The notes: generated by a model from the letters alone, not told the origin. 64,000 bases of DNA from Candidatus Thiodubiliella endoseptemdiera (GCA_013416635.1 JACCHT010000001.1:992001-1056000), one strand, 5' to 3'. Positions 1-11,106 are shown, counted from the first letter of the stretch. A program made the numbers and translations.

Positions 1-3000
1 TGAAAAACAGGTTCGGGCAATGTAACCTTTGAGGGTATTGATGTGAGGGATGTTTGTGCCAATCTTGGAATTGATATTGACGGCGATGGCGACTCCAGAT
101 TTGGTGGTGGGTGAGCAGAATGGCACCCCAAAATACCATCAAAACATACAGGTACTACTTCTTAACCCTGCTTATGAAGTAAAAACTGGAGATAGCAATC
201 CTTTTAATGGCATTGATGTGGGGAATTTTTCCGCACCAACCCTAGCCGATATTGATGGCGATGGCGACCTGGATTTGGTGGTGGGTGAAGGTAATGGCAC
301 CCTTAAATACTATCAAAATACAGGCGCTACTTCTAACCCTACTTATGAAGCAAAAACTGGAGGCAACAATCCTTTTAATGGCATTGATGTGGAGTATTTT
401 TCCAAACCAACCCTAGCCGATATTGACGGCGATGGCGACCTAGATTTGGTGGTGGGTGAGATTAATGGCACCCTTAAATACTATCAAAACACAGGTACTA
501 CTTCTAACCCTGCTTATGAAGCAAAAACTGGAGATGACAATCCTTTTAATGGCATTGATGTGGGATATTCTTCCTCACCAATCCTAGTCGATATTGACGG
601 CGATGGCGACCTGGATTTGGTGGTGGGTGAGAATGATGGCACCCTTAAATACTATCAAAATACAGGCACTACTTCTAACCCTGCTTATGAAGCAAAAACT
701 GGAGATAGCAATCCTTTTAATGGCATTGATGTGGGATATTCTTCCAAACCAATCCTAGCCGATATTGATGGCGATGGCGACCTAGATTTGGTGGTGGGTA
801 AGGGTGATGGCACCCTTAAATATTATTACAATCAACAACCTTCTTCTGTAGATGGACAAGCGCCAACTCTAACAACACAAGCCAGCGTTATCTTAGAGGA
901 AACCTCAGATTTAGTGCTTGACTTTAGTGAAAATATTAAAGCAGGTACGGGCAGTATTCTCATCAAGAATAGTAGCGATGTAACAGTAGCAACTATTAAT
1001 ATCGCTAGTGATACAAATAAATTCAGCATTGCTGGCGATAAACTCACCATTGATGTGTCAGCATTAGGTTTAACTGATAATAAATTAACCCAAGGCAGTT
1101 ACTATATCACCATGGATGCAGGCACAGTAACTGACATAGCGGGTAACGATGCTGCTGCCATTACTAAAGATACTAACCAATGGGTATTTGCAACCAAAGC
1201 ACTTTTTACCACAATCGCTTGGATAGGTGCCGATGATAACTACATTAATGATAGTGAAAAAGACGCAACCGCACTCTCAGGCACAGTAGCGGGAGCAGGT
1301 ACCTTATCTATTACTAAGATTGAGTTTTTTGAAGGTAGTAATACAGTAGGCACAGCAATAACTTCAGGATTACCAGCTGTTGCAGCTGACGGCACTTGGG
1401 CACTCGCACATTCTGCTATGCCATCTGAATTAGCCGATGGAAAAACCTACACGGCTGTAGTAACGCTTAGTGATGGCACCAATTCAGCAATTAGCACTAG
1501 CACAGCAGTAACTTATGACACCATTAACCCAACCCCAATTACGACCAATCCATGGACTTTAAGCGATATTCCAGCAGGACAATCTGCTTTTAAGACAGGC
1601 GATGTTATCAGCCTAACACTGACAATGAGTGAGACCTTGAAACTTAATAACACCACAGGCTCTAAAGTGGTCATTGCAGGCAAAGACTTTGTTTTGGATA
1701 AAACTGCCTCTACAACTGCAGGTGATAAGAAACTGGTGTTTAAATATAGTGTTCAAGCTGGAGATAGCATTGCCGCTACAGACTTTGATATTGACAACCC
1801 AACAAGAGATATTACGCTAAATAATATAACAGATGTCGCAGGTAATGCACCAGTATTTACCGCTGATAGAGTAGTGTTGACTAAGCTTGAGTATATTGAA
1901 AAAATAGGTTCGGGCAATAATCCTTTTAATGGCATTGATGTGGGGCTTTACTCCACACCAACCTTGGCTGATATTGACGGCGATGGCGACCTAGATTTGG
2001 TGGTGGGTGAGAATTATGGCACCCTTAAATACTATCAAAATACAGGCACTACTTCTAACCCTGCTTATGAAGTAAAAACTGGAGATAGCAATCCTTTTAA
2101 TGGCATTGATGTGGGATATTCTTCCAAACCAACCCTAGCCGATATTGACGGCGATGGCGACCTAGATTTGGTGGTGGGTGAGTTTAATGGCACCCTTAAA
2201 TACTATCAAAATACAGGCACTACTTCTAACCCTGCTTATGAAGTAAAAACTGGAGGTAGCAATCCTTTTAATGGCATTGATGTGGGGTATTTTTCCACAC
2301 CCTTGGCTGATATTGACGGCGATGGTGACCTAGATTTAGTGGTGGGTGAGGGGAATCGCACCCTTAAATACTATCAAAATACAGGCACTACTTCTAACCC
2401 TGCTTATGAAGCAAAAACTGGAGATGACAATCCTTTTAATGGCATTGATGTGGGGTATTATTCCACACCAACCTTGGCTGATATTGATGGCGATGGTGAT
2501 CTAGATTTGGTAGTGAGTGAGGTTTATGGCACCCTTAAATACTATCAAAATACAGGCACTACTTCTAACCCTGCTTATGAAGCAAAAACTGGAGACAGCA
2601 ATCCTTTTAATGGCATTGATGTGGGATATTCTTCCAGACCAACCCTAGCCGATATTGATGGCGATGGCGACCTAGATTTGGTGGCGGGTAAGAATGATGG
2701 CACCCTTAAATACTACTACAATCAACAACCTTCTTCTGTAGATGGGCAAGCCCCAACTCCAACGGCTACTAACTCATGGACTCTAAGCAATATTCCAGCA
2801 GGGCAATCTGCTTTTAAGGTAGGGGATGTTATCAGCCTAACTTTGACAATGAGTGAGACCTTGAAACTTAATAACACCACAGGCTCTAAAGTGGTCATTG
2901 CAGGCAAAGACTTTGTTTTGGATAAAACCGCCTCTACAACTGCAGGTGATAAGAAACTGGTGTTTAAATATAGCGTTCAAGCTGGAGATAGCATTGCCGC

Positions 3001-6000
3001 TACAGACTTTGATATTGACAATCCAACAAGCGATATTACGCTAAATAATATAACAAATGTCGCAGGTAATGCACCAGTATTTACCGCTGATAGAGTAGTG
3101 TTGACTAAGCTTGAGTATATTGAAAAAACAGGTTTGGGCAATAATCCTTTTGAGGGTATTGATGTGGGGTATGTTTCTGTGCCAATCTTGGCTGATATTG
3201 ACGGCGATGGCGACCTAGATTTGGTGGTGGGTGAGAATTATGGCACCCTTAAATACTATCAAAATACAGGTACTACTTCTAACCCTGCTTATGAAGTAAA
3301 AACTGGAGATAGCAATCCTTTTAATGGCATTGATGTGGGGAATTTTTCCGCACCAACCCTAGCCGATATTGACGGCGATGGCGACCTAGATTTGGTGGTG
3401 GGTGAGAATTATGGCACCCTTAAATACTATCAAAATACAGGCACTACTTCTAACCCTGCTTATGAAGTAAAAACTGGAGATAGCAATCCTTTTAATGGCA
3501 TTGATGTGGGAAACGCTGCCTCACCAACCCTAGTCGATATTGACGGCGATGGCGACCTAGATTTGGTGGTGGGTGAGATAATGGCACCCTTAAATACTAT
3601 CAAAACACAGGCACTACTTCTAACCCTGCTTATGAAGTAAAAACTGGAGATAGCAATCCTTTTAATGGCATTGATGTGGGGCTTTATTCCACACCAACCT
3701 TGGCTTGACTATTGACGGCGATGGCGACCTAGATTTGGTGGTGGGTAAGGATGATGGCACCCTTAAATACTATCAAAATACAGGCACTACTTCTAACCCT
3801 GCTTATGAAGTAAAAACTGGAGGTAGCAATCCTTTTAATGGCATTGATGTGGGGCGTTATTCCGCACCAGTCCTAGCTGATATTGATGGCGATGGCGACC
3901 TAGATTTGATGGTGGGTGAGAGTGATGGCACCCTTAAATATTATTACAATCAACAACCTTCTTCTGTAGATGGACAAGCGCCAACTCTAACAACACAAGC
4001 CAGCGTTATCTTAGAGGAAACCTCAGATTTAGTGCTTGACTTTAGTGAAAATATTAAAGCAGGTACGGGCAGTATTCTCATCAAGAATAGTAGCGATGTA
4101 ACAGTAGCAACGATTAATATCGCTAGTGATACAAATAAATTTAGCATTACCAATGATAAACTTACTATTGATGTATCAGCATTAGGTTTAACCAATAATA
4201 AACTTACCGTAGGCAGTTACTATTTAGAAATGAACTCTGGTGCTATAACGGATATGTCAGGCAACGATGCACTGGGTATTGCTAAAAACAGCAACCAATG
4301 GGCATTTGAAACCACCGTCCTTACTACCGACATTGTTTGGGCAGGTGCCGATGATAATTACATTAATGATAACGAGAAAGATGCAACCACACTCTCAGGC
4401 ACAGTAGTGAGAGCAGGTACCTTATCTATTACTAAGATTGAATTTTTTGAAGGCAGTAATTCAGTGGCTACAGTTTCAAGTTTGCCAACCATTGCGGATG
4501 ATAAAACTTGGACACTGGCACATGCCAATATGCCAACTGCACTAGTTGATGGAAAAACCTACACGGCTGTAGTAACGCTTAGTGATGGCACCAATTCAGC
4601 AATTAGCACTAGCACAGCAGTAACTTATGACACCATTAACCCAACTCCAACGGCTACTAACTCATGGACTCTAAGCAATATTCCAGCAGGACAATCTGCT
4701 TTTAAGACAGGCGATGTTATCAGCCTAACACTGACAATGAGTGAGACCTTGAAACTTAATAACACCACAGGCTCTAAAGTGGTCATTGCAGGCAAAGACT
4801 TTGTTTTGGATAAAACTGCCTCTACAACTGCAGGTGATAAGAAACTGGTGTTTAAATATAGCGTTCAAGCTGGAGATAGCATTGCCGCTACAGACTTTGA
4901 TATTGACAATCCAACAAGCGATATTACGCTAAATAATATAACAGATGTCGCAGGTAATGCACCAGTATTTACCGCTGATAGAGTAGTGTTGACTAAGCTT
5001 GAGTATATTGAAGAAATAGGTTCGGGCAATAATCCTTTTGAGGGTATTGATGTGGGGTATTATTCCACACCAACCTTGGCTGATATTGACGGCGATGGCG
5101 ACCTGGATTTGATGGTGGGTGAGATTTATGGCACCCTTAAATACTATCAAAATACAGGAACTACTTCTAACCCTGCTTATGAAGCAAAAACTGACAATCC
5201 TTTTAATGGCATTAATACGGGATATTCTTCCTCACCAACCCTAGCCGATATTGACGGTGATGGCGACCTGGATTTGGTGGTGGGTGAGATTAGTGGCACT
5301 CTTAAATACTATCAAAATACAGGCACCACTTCTAACCCTGCTTATGAAGTAAAAACTGGAAACAGCAATCCTTTTGATGGCATTGATGTGGGGACTTATT
5401 CCGGACCAACCCTAGCCGATATTGACGGCGATGGCGACCTAGATTTGGTGATGGGTGAGGATAATGGCACCCTTAAATACTATCAAAATACAGGCACTAC
5501 TTCTAACCCTGCTTATGAAGTAAAAACTGGAGGTAGCAATCCTTTTAATAGCATTGATGTGGGGGATTTTTCCAAACCAACCCTAGCCGATATTGACGGC
5601 GATTGCGACCTGGATTTGGTGGTGGGTGAGGAGAATGGCGCCCTTAAATACTATCAAAATACAGGCTCTACTTCTAACCCTGCTTATGAAGCAAAAACTG
5701 GAGATAGCAATCCTTTTAATAGCATTGATGTGGGAAATTATTCCAAACCAACCCTAGCCGATATTGACGGCGATGGCGACCTAAATTTGGTGGTGGGTGA
5801 GGAGAATGGCACCCTTAAATACTACTACAATCAACAACCTGCTTCTGTATATGGACAAGCTCAACGACCTCTGTCTGTAGATGAACAAGTTCCAACCTTT
5901 ACAGAAAAAACCAGCGATACCAATGTCTTAGGCGAGCCTTCAAATCTAGTAATTGAGTTTTCTGAAAACATCAAAACAAATGGTGGCATTGTTGAAATCT

Positions 6001-6638
6001 GGAATAGCGCAGAAAAAGTTGCAACTATTAGCATTACTAATGCTAATATTAGCGACACAACACTCACTCTTAACCCGAGTAACTTAACTTCGGGCGTTTA
6101 TTACATCAAAATGGCATCAGGCGTTATAACTGACACCTCGGGTAATGACTTTGCAGGTATTGATAATACCTCAGGTAAAACTTGGGCATTTGCATATAAT
6201 TTTTATATCGGCACCGATAACGCCGATACTATAACGGGTAGTGCAGGTGACGATACTATAAATGGTGGTGCAGGCAACGATACTATAAATGGCGGTGCAG
6301 GCAGTGATATTTTTGTTTATGCAAATACAGATAATGGCGAAGACACCATAACTGGCTTCATATTTGGTGCTGGTGGCGATAAATTAGATTTAAAAGATTT
6401 TATTACTGCTAGTGGTAACCAAGCGACACTTTTTGCTAATATTGATAAATATATTACAGTGTCGGATACTGGCACTGCAGGTAGTGCCAAACTAACGATT
6501 GATGCTGATGGCACGGTTACAGATGATGTTGCTGATTTGGTTATCAATCTACAAGGGGTTTCTGGTATTGGTGGCTCCCCTACTCCCGACACAGTTGCAT
6601 TAGGGCACTTTATAACTGATAATCTTATTCTTGTATAA
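1..6638 (+). pseudogene. Giant FG-GAP/VCBS-repeat protein with Ig-like modules and RTX/T1SS C-terminus, frameshifted, 5' end outside window
   Basis: This is a predicted secreted or surface calcium-binding protein of at least 2,190 residues. Nineteen intact FG-GAP-like units of about 57 residues, each with a DIDGDGDLDL calcium loop, form four blocks near 190-830, 1920-2710, 3150-3940 and 5030-5830. Between blocks lie three kinds of Ig-like module: A (about 840-1190 and 3960-4310), B (about 1200-1530 and 4320-4640) and C (about 1540-1890, 2750-3120 and 4640-5010). A fourth Ig-like module (about 5880-6190) precedes RTX nonapeptides (GSAGDDTINGGAGNDTI, about 6230-6310) and a type I secretion-type tail. 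Two frameshifts separate the open stretches 50-3640 and 3705-6638: one T is missing near 3579 and two bases are added near 3704-3711, judged against sister repeats. Bases 1-100 are also indel-ridden relative to other units. The product could be an adhesin or toxin-like protein for host contact, which is inference. The breaks may be real or assembly errors in a repeat. Confidence 0.85.
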
Positions 6639-6639
6639 A

Positions 6640-6800
6640 GAGACCTTTGCATAAATATGAATAATCATCAAAACGCCATCTTTCATCAAATTACAAACTT
6701 TTTAAAAACACCCTTAGCCCTGCTAGGAGTGGATTTAAAAAATTTCCAATTTAATAAAATCTGTCATTTTGCTAATCATCCCTATTTATGCAAAGGTCTC
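6640..6800 (-). mobile_element. MITE copy 1 (161 bp)
   Basis: The copy has perfect 18-bp terminal inverted repeats (GAGACCTTTGCATAAATA). Strand is defined so that plus copies begin with the end followed by GGGATGATTAG. It sits immediately after the stop of the repeat protein and just before a residual toxin tail. No clear target duplication is visible. Confidence 0.95.
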
Positions 6801-6815
6801 AATAGTTATAAATGA

Positions 6816-6872
6816 GCAAGAAATGAATTGGCTAAGTTAACAAAATTATTAAAAGGTAATTATGAGGTTTAA
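6816..6872 (+). pseudogene. Possible 3' remnant of a RelE/HigB-type toxin gene
   Basis: An 18-codon open stretch ending in TAA lies 2 bases before the antitoxin ATG. Its translation (ARNELAKLTKLLKGNYEV) has the charged, leucine-rich look of a RelE/HigB C-terminus, and toxin genes normally precede this antitoxin type at such spacing. It begins 16 bp after a MITE, so MITE insertion or associated deletion could have removed the rest. This is inference from position; the sequence is too short for firm homology. Confidence 0.3.
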
Positions 6873-6874
6873 AA

Positions 6875-7162
6875 ATGAGTGAATTATTTAACAGCATCAA
6901 ACAAGGTTTGGGCGAGACGATTGATTTTTCTGAAGGTAAAAAATCAAAGGCTATCGTCCACGATATGAACCCACTAGATATAAACAATATTCGTGCTAAT
7001 GTTGGTATGAGCCAAAATGAATTTGCTAATGCTTTTGGCGTTAGCGTCAGCACTCTGCGTCATTGGGAGCGAGGCGATAGAAATCCCCGAGGTCCGGCTT
7101 TGGTTTTGCTTAATGTGGTCGCTAAAGAACCAAGTGTTGTTTTAAGGGCTTTAAGTCATTAA
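6875..7162 (+). CDS. XRE-family HTH antitoxin (HigA/NadS-like)
   Basis: The 95-residue protein has a C-terminal helix-turn-helix in the order MSQNEFANAFGVSVSTLRHW (about residues 47-66), followed by ERGDRNPRGPAL. This is the typical pattern of antitoxins in which the DNA-binding domain autoregulates a toxin-antitoxin operon and the N-terminal part binds a RelE/HigB toxin. The start is supported by TGAGG upstream. The usual upstream toxin gene is missing except for a possible 18-codon tail, so this is an orphan antitoxin. Its 3' end overlaps the 3' end of the convergent Fic gene by about 40 bp. Confidence 0.8.
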   Translation: MSELFNSIKQGLGETIDFSEGKKSKAIVHDMNPLDINNIRANVGMSQNEFANAFGVSVSTLRHWERGDRNPRGPALVLLNVVAKEPSVVLRALSH

Positions 7163-8069
7163 ATATATCAAAAGAATTGACTGAATTTTTACTATACCAA
7201 GTCCCTCTTGCTTTGCCATGACGAACAATCAAGCCTAATTTAAGCAATTCGCTTAATCTGTTTTTGACGCTTGGTTTGGAAATCGTGGTAATAATATTGC
7301 TTGCCTCTGTAATGGTAATGCGGTTGTATTTGTCTAAATATTGCATAATAATCACACTTTCTTTTGGTAGGTGGCTGTATCTTTCAGCGTTGCTGGTTTT
7401 TGTCTGTAGGTGGTCCTTCTGTCGTTTCAACGAACGAAAAAAGAAGTTTAGCCAGGCACTCCAGTCTATTGTTGAATTGAGTGTTTTCTGCGTGCGTTGC
7501 AGGGCGAGATAATAGCCGTCTTTGTTTTTTTCAATGATGCTTTCAAGTGAGGTATAAGAGATGTATCCATAACCCGATTTCAGCATTAGTAGAGATACTA
7601 AAGCACGAGAAAGCCTGCCGTTGCCGTCTTGAAAAGGATGAATGGCTAAAAATACCAAGTTAAAAACCGCAATCACAATCAATGGGTGATAGCTTTTGTC
7701 ATTCAAAGTTTCCCGAGTCCAATAAATCAATTCTTGCATTTTGTTCGGCGTGTCAAAAGCCGATGTCGTTGCAAAAACCACACCCAAACTTTTACCCAGC
7801 CCATCAAAAGCCTCAACATTGTTGGTGTGTTTTTTATACTCACCACGGTGGCGAGTATCTTTGTCTGAGTGTTTAAGTAAAATAATATGCAGTTGCTTGA
7901 TATAGTTTTCACTGATTTTAATATACTCAAAATTAGCAAAGATGGTTTCCATTACCTCAGAATAACCTGCCACCTCTTGCTCGTCCCGATGAGAAAAAGA
8001 CTGATTTTTAACCTCACCAAGTAGAGTTTCAATCTCGCTATCAGTTAGTTTTGAGCCTTCAATATATGT
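7122..8069 (-). pseudogene. Fic-family protein (AMP transferase), N-terminus lost
   Basis: Fic proteins transfer AMP from ATP to target proteins. The catalytic motif HPFQDGNGRLSR is intact, followed by a winged-helix-like C-terminal region (about the last 70 residues), as in many Fic/DUF4172-type proteins. The frame stays open upstream of the first usable start (GTG at 7973) to 8069, where an in-frame TAG closes it. That extra stretch encodes IEGSKLTDSEIETLL, the usual Fic N-terminal region holding the inhibitory (S/T)xxxE(G/N) helix. The natural start is therefore gone. A product begun at 7973 would lack the autoinhibitory helix. It may be dead, or a deregulated short form. Confidence 0.75.
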
Positions 8070-8193
8070 CTAGTTTTAAACCTAATAAATCACTGCCATA
8101 AGTGGCTAAATAATAAAATTTATTTTTGGGAAAACTTCGGTTTTTAATGATACATATGTCTATATCTAATAAAGATATTGAGATGGGGACGCA

Positions 8194-8832
8194 TTAAACC
8201 CCATATTGCTGACGATACCCTTCAATACGCGCAATCAATGACGGGTCATCCCCCTGTTTAAGATAATCAATAATATCGGCAAGGCAAATAATACTCAGCA
8301 CTGTCAAACCAAAATCTCGCTCCACTTCCTGAATGGCAGACTGCTCACCTTTGCCCTTTTCTTGCCTATCCAATGCAACAATCACGCCTTTGGCATTCGC
8401 CCCATTGGCTGCAATAATATCCATCGCCTCACGAATTGCCGTCCCTGCGGTAATTACATCGTCAATAATTAAAATATTGCCTGTCAGTGCATGACCCACA
8501 ATATTGCCTCCCTCTCCATGAGTTTTGGCTTCTTTGCGGTTAAAACTATAAGGCATATTTCTATCAAAACTGTCATTCAACGCCATTGCAGTCGCTGTTG
8601 CCAAGGGAATGCCTTTATAAGCAGGGCCAAACAAAACATCAAAATCCATTTGATTGTCTTCAATCGCCTGTGCATAAAAATGACCCAGTTGTGAGAGATG
8701 TTTACCCTGATTGAATAACCCAGCGTTGAAAAAATAAGGACTAATCCGTCCCGATTTCAGTTCAAACTCGCCGAATTTCAACGCGCCTACTTCTAAAACG
8801 AAATTAATAAAGTCTTTTTTGTAATCTTTCAT
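8194..8832 (-). CDS. pyrE: Orotate phosphoribosyltransferase
   Basis: The enzyme condenses orotate with PRPP to give orotidine 5'-phosphate in pyrimidine synthesis. The 212-residue protein has the normal length and carries the PRPP-binding motif [14 protein letters not shown] (about residues 120-133), plus the substrate loop region [11 protein letters not shown]. It starts at the ATG at 8832 and is divergent from the broken xth copy, 25 bp away. A weak 6-bp hairpin (ATGGGG/CCCCAT, 8183-8204) overlaps its stop codon but has no following T-run, so it is not a convincing terminator. Confidence 0.96.
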   Translation of the reverse strand: MKDYKKDFINFVLEVGALKFGEFELKSGRISPYFFNAGLFNQGKHLSQLGHFYAQAIEDNQMDFDVLFGPAYKGIPLATATAMALNDSFDRNMPYSFNRKEAKTHGEGGNIVGHALTGNILIIDDVITAGTAIREAMDIIAANGANAKGVIVALDRQEKGKGEQSAIQEVERDFGLTVLSIICLADIIDYLKQGDDPSLIARIEGYRQQYGV

Positions 8833-8857
8833 AGTATTTAATCAGTAAAATTTAAGT

Positions 8858-9360
8858 ATGAAAATTATAACAGTCAATGTCAACGGAATTCGAGCAGCTG
8901 AAAAAAAAGGTTTTTTTGAATGGTTAAAAAAAGAAGATGCTGATGTGGTTTGCTTGCAAGAAATCAAAGCACAAGAAGACCAGCTAGACGAGCGATTTTA
9001 TCCCAAAGAATACCACTGCTATTATCACCCTGCCGAGAAAAAAGGCTATTCGGGCACAGCAATTTTTAGCAAGAAAAAACCCAATATAGTAACCAAAAAA
9101 CCGACTGGGAAGAGATGGATTTTGAAGGTCGCATTATCCAAGCCGATTTTGATGATTTATCCGTGATCTCAATTTATATCCATTCTGGCAGTAGCAAATA
9201 AGAATGACAAGATTTAAAAATGGCATTCTTAACCCAACGCTTTATGCCGTATCTCAAGCAATTAAAACCGATGGTAAAAAAGTCATCCTCTGTGGCGATG
9301 TCAATATCGTGCATCAAAATAACTTTAATGACATTTCCGATGTCCTATTTTGAGGTCAAG
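8858..9360 (+). pseudogene. xth: Exodeoxyribonuclease III / AP endonuclease remnant, copy 1
   Basis: The first 75 or so codons read as ExoIII (MKIITVNVNGIRAAEKKGFF, then VVCLQEIKAQEDQLDERF), a base-excision repair AP endonuclease. Compared with the second copy at 33281, one A is missing from a run near 9094-9100, which shifts the frame and gives a stop at 9166. Homology continues at DNA level (FEGRIIQADFDD, YIHSGSS, LCGDVNIVHQ) to about 9330 with further indels and an in-frame stop, and then ends. It is 25 bp from divergent pyrE, which may be the ancestral location. It cannot make active enzyme because the catalytic C-terminal half is absent. Confidence 0.9.
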
Positions 9361-9666
9361 TAAACTTCTTTCTGTAAATTCGCATCTATTCTATCAAATC
9401 CACTCCTATCAATCCATCCTAAAATTCACTACCACCTAATCAATCACCACCCAAAGACAAATAAGCCTTAGAACTTTGCCGCTCATCTGAGATTGCTATA
9501 ACGACTACACTAACCAGCCTCAAACAAGAATCCTCATTAGTAAATATTTTAGCGACTTTTGCGCGTTGTTTTAGGATAGATTAAAGGATCATGTCTGATT
9601 TTTAGAGAGGACTTTACACAATTTGTGTTTACAGGGTCTTTTGTTAAATTTAGATAAATTGCTATA
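9361..9666. other. Intergenic stretch, no gene seen
   Basis: No open frame with recognisable similarity is visible on either strand. Near 9600-9650 the phrase GAGGACTTTACACAA followed by TTGTGTTTACAGGGTC forms an imperfect inverted repeat. It could be an insertion-sequence end, but no transposase is attached. Confidence 0.5.
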
Positions 9667-9824
9667 GAGACCTTTGCATAAATAGGGATGATTAGCAAAA
9701 TGACAGATTTTATTAATTGGAAATTTTTAAATCCACTCTAGCAGGGCTAAGGGTGTTTTTAAAAAGTTTGTAATTTGATGAAAGATGGCGTTTTGATGAT
9801 TATTCATATTTATGCAAAGGTCTC
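9667..9824 (+). mobile_element. MITE copy 2 (158 bp)
   Basis: The copy has perfect 18-bp terminal inverted repeats. Flanks CTATA/GTATA match at four of five positions and may be an eroded 5-bp target duplication. It is inserted in gene-free DNA. Confidence 0.95.
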
Positions 9825-9895
9825 GTATAAAGACTTAAATAGAATGAGTCTTTGGACTTTTTGGTGTGATTTTAATTATGGGTGGTTCTATTTTT

Positions 9896-9950
9896 GGATT
9901 TGGGGATAAAAATTGTCATTTTGTTAATCACCTATTTGTGTAAAGGTTTT
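9896..9950 (-). mobile_element. Decayed half MITE
   Basis: The stretch reads TGTCATTTTGTTAATCACC, then TATTTGTGTAAAGGTTTT. This matches the right half of the family (TGTCATTTTGCTAATCATCC, then TATTTATGCAAAGGTCTC) with scattered substitutions. Only one end is recognisable, so it looks like an older, diverged copy. Confidence 0.6.
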
Positions 9951-10280
9951 AAAAAATACTCAACCTATTTTCCTTAGTCTAAATGTTTGATTTGGTCTTT
10001 TAAAGTCATTTTCAGATAATTAATACCTTAACTTCGTCAGTTATATCAATTAAGCATGCCGTAAACCAATACATCAGCAGAGTTACCGTTATAGACCGAA
10101 ATTTTTAAAACATAAGTTTTTGTAAAATAATTTACTACGGTTTGTCGTAGTTATTATGTGTTTGCGTGTGTCAATTTTAAAAGTTGGAATAGTTATTGCT
10201 TGACATATATTATATATCTCTTCTATCCCTCCTTAAGGTTGTATAGAATCCTGCCTGCCACTAATTTTATAAAGGAATAA
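9951..10280. other. Intergenic stretch, no gene seen
   Basis: No supported ORF. It contains a perfect 6-bp inverted repeat with a 6-base loop (ACTACG at 10136-10141, CGTAGT at 10148-10153) and a TTGACA at 10200-10205 that lacks a well-spaced -10. The promoter of the downstream DUF3579 gene probably lies here, but it cannot be fixed from sequence alone. Confidence 0.4.
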
Positions 10281-10553
10281 ATGCAAAATTTTATAATATA
10301 TGGACACTGCGATAAGGGTATTAAGTTTAGACCCAGCGATTGGACTGAAAGATTGGTTAATGCACATACGACCAATGAACAATCCAAACAATGTATGCAT
10401 ATTTTTAATATTAATGGCATTAAAGGTATTAAGGTAAAAACCTGTTTAGAGGAAACAAATTTAATGCCGCTGAATCAAATTTTAGATTTTGCTACTAGCA
10501 ATAATCTTGTTATTAAATACATGAGAGACCTTTGCATAAATAGGGATGATTAG
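10281..10553 (+). CDS. DUF3579 family protein, C-terminus supplied by a MITE
   Basis: This small protein of unknown function belongs to a family (DUF3579) common in beta- and gammaproteobacteria. The conserved FRPSDWTERL motif (about residues 16-25), the central NGIKGIKVKTCLEE and the C-terminal LDFATSNNL are visible. Codon 82 onward comes from the inserted MITE, so the last nine residues (RDLCINRDD) and the stop codon are mobile-element sequence. The natural end was probably only a few residues beyond residue 81, so the fold may survive. An AAGGAA ribosome site lies just before the ATG. Confidence 0.75.
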   Translation: MQNFIIYGHCDKGIKFRPSDWTERLVNAHTTNEQSKQCMHIFNINGIKGIKVKTCLEETNLMPLNQILDFATSNNLVIKYMRDLCINRDD

Positions 10554-10682
10554 CAAAATGACAGATTTTATTAAATTGGAAATTTTTAAATCCACTCTAG
10601 CAGGGCTAAGGGTGTTTTAAAAAGTTTGTAATTTGATGAAAGATGGCGTTTTGATGATTATTCATATTTATGCAAAGGTCTC
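10525..10682 (+). mobile_element. MITE copy 3 (158 bp), capping DUF3579
   Basis: The copy has perfect 18-bp terminal repeats and is inserted inside the 3' end of the DUF3579 gene, donating its last codons and stop. Its far end lies 13 bp before the next ATG (rhodanese gene). No clear target duplication. Confidence 0.95.
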
Positions 10683-10695
10683 ATAGAGGAATACA

Positions 10696-11106
10696 ATGAA
10701 AAAAGTGATTGAATTAACACCAAAACAAGCGAATATTCGAATACAACAAAATAATGCTATTTTATTTTTAGATGTTCGCTCTTGTGTAGAATATAAATTC
10801 GTTGGTCATGCGATAGGTAGTATTTTAGTACCATGGATGGATGAGCCAGAATGGGAGATTAATCCTAGATTTTGCCATGCAGTATCCGCATTGTTAGTAG
10901 ATAGATATGATCCATTAAATACCGAAATTATTTTAATTTGTCGCTCTGGTAACCGTTCTCTGGATGCTGGTAACGCTCTGCTTAAAAAAGGCTTTAAAAA
11001 TGTTGCACATATCACTACAGGCTTTGAAGGGCGTTTAGACGCTTTAAAGCAGCGTAGTAATTTTGATGGTTGGTGTTACGATGATCTTCCATGGGAACAG
11101 TGCTAA
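10696..11106 (+). CDS. Rhodanese-like sulfurtransferase domain protein
   Basis: The 136-residue, single-domain rhodanese has LFLDVRSCVEYKFVGHAIGS near the N-terminus and the active-site loop CRSGNRS (about residues 95-101) with the sulfur-accepting cysteine. It has no signal peptide and is probably cytoplasmic. Its TAA overlaps the ATG of the next gene by one base (TAATG). That gene in turn overlaps pntA, so the set looks like one operon. A role in handling persulfide sulfur is plausible for a sulfur oxidiser, but the substrate cannot be read from sequence. A MITE sits in its leader. Confidence 0.85.
   Translation: MKKVIELTPKQANIRIQQNNAILFLDVRSCVEYKFVGHAIGSILVPWMDEPEWEINPRFCHAVSALLVDRYDPLNTEIILICRSGNRSLDAGNALLKKGFKNVAHITTGFEGRLDALKQRSNFDGWCYDDLPWEQC

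Noticed and set aside
1-6638. Direct repeats of about 171-174 bp as satellite or CRISPR-like DNA
   Set aside because: They encode FG-GAP units with a conserved calcium loop in a maintained frame, so they are protein repeats.
8183-8204. Hairpin at the end of pyrE as a terminator
   Set aside because: The stem is only 6 bp, the loop is 10 bases, it overlaps the stop codon, and there is no T-run after it in the direction of pyrE.
10200-10205. TTGACA upstream of the DUF3579 gene as a -35 box
   Set aside because: No acceptable -10 sequence lies 16-18 bases downstream; TA-rich hexamers occur at wrong spacing.
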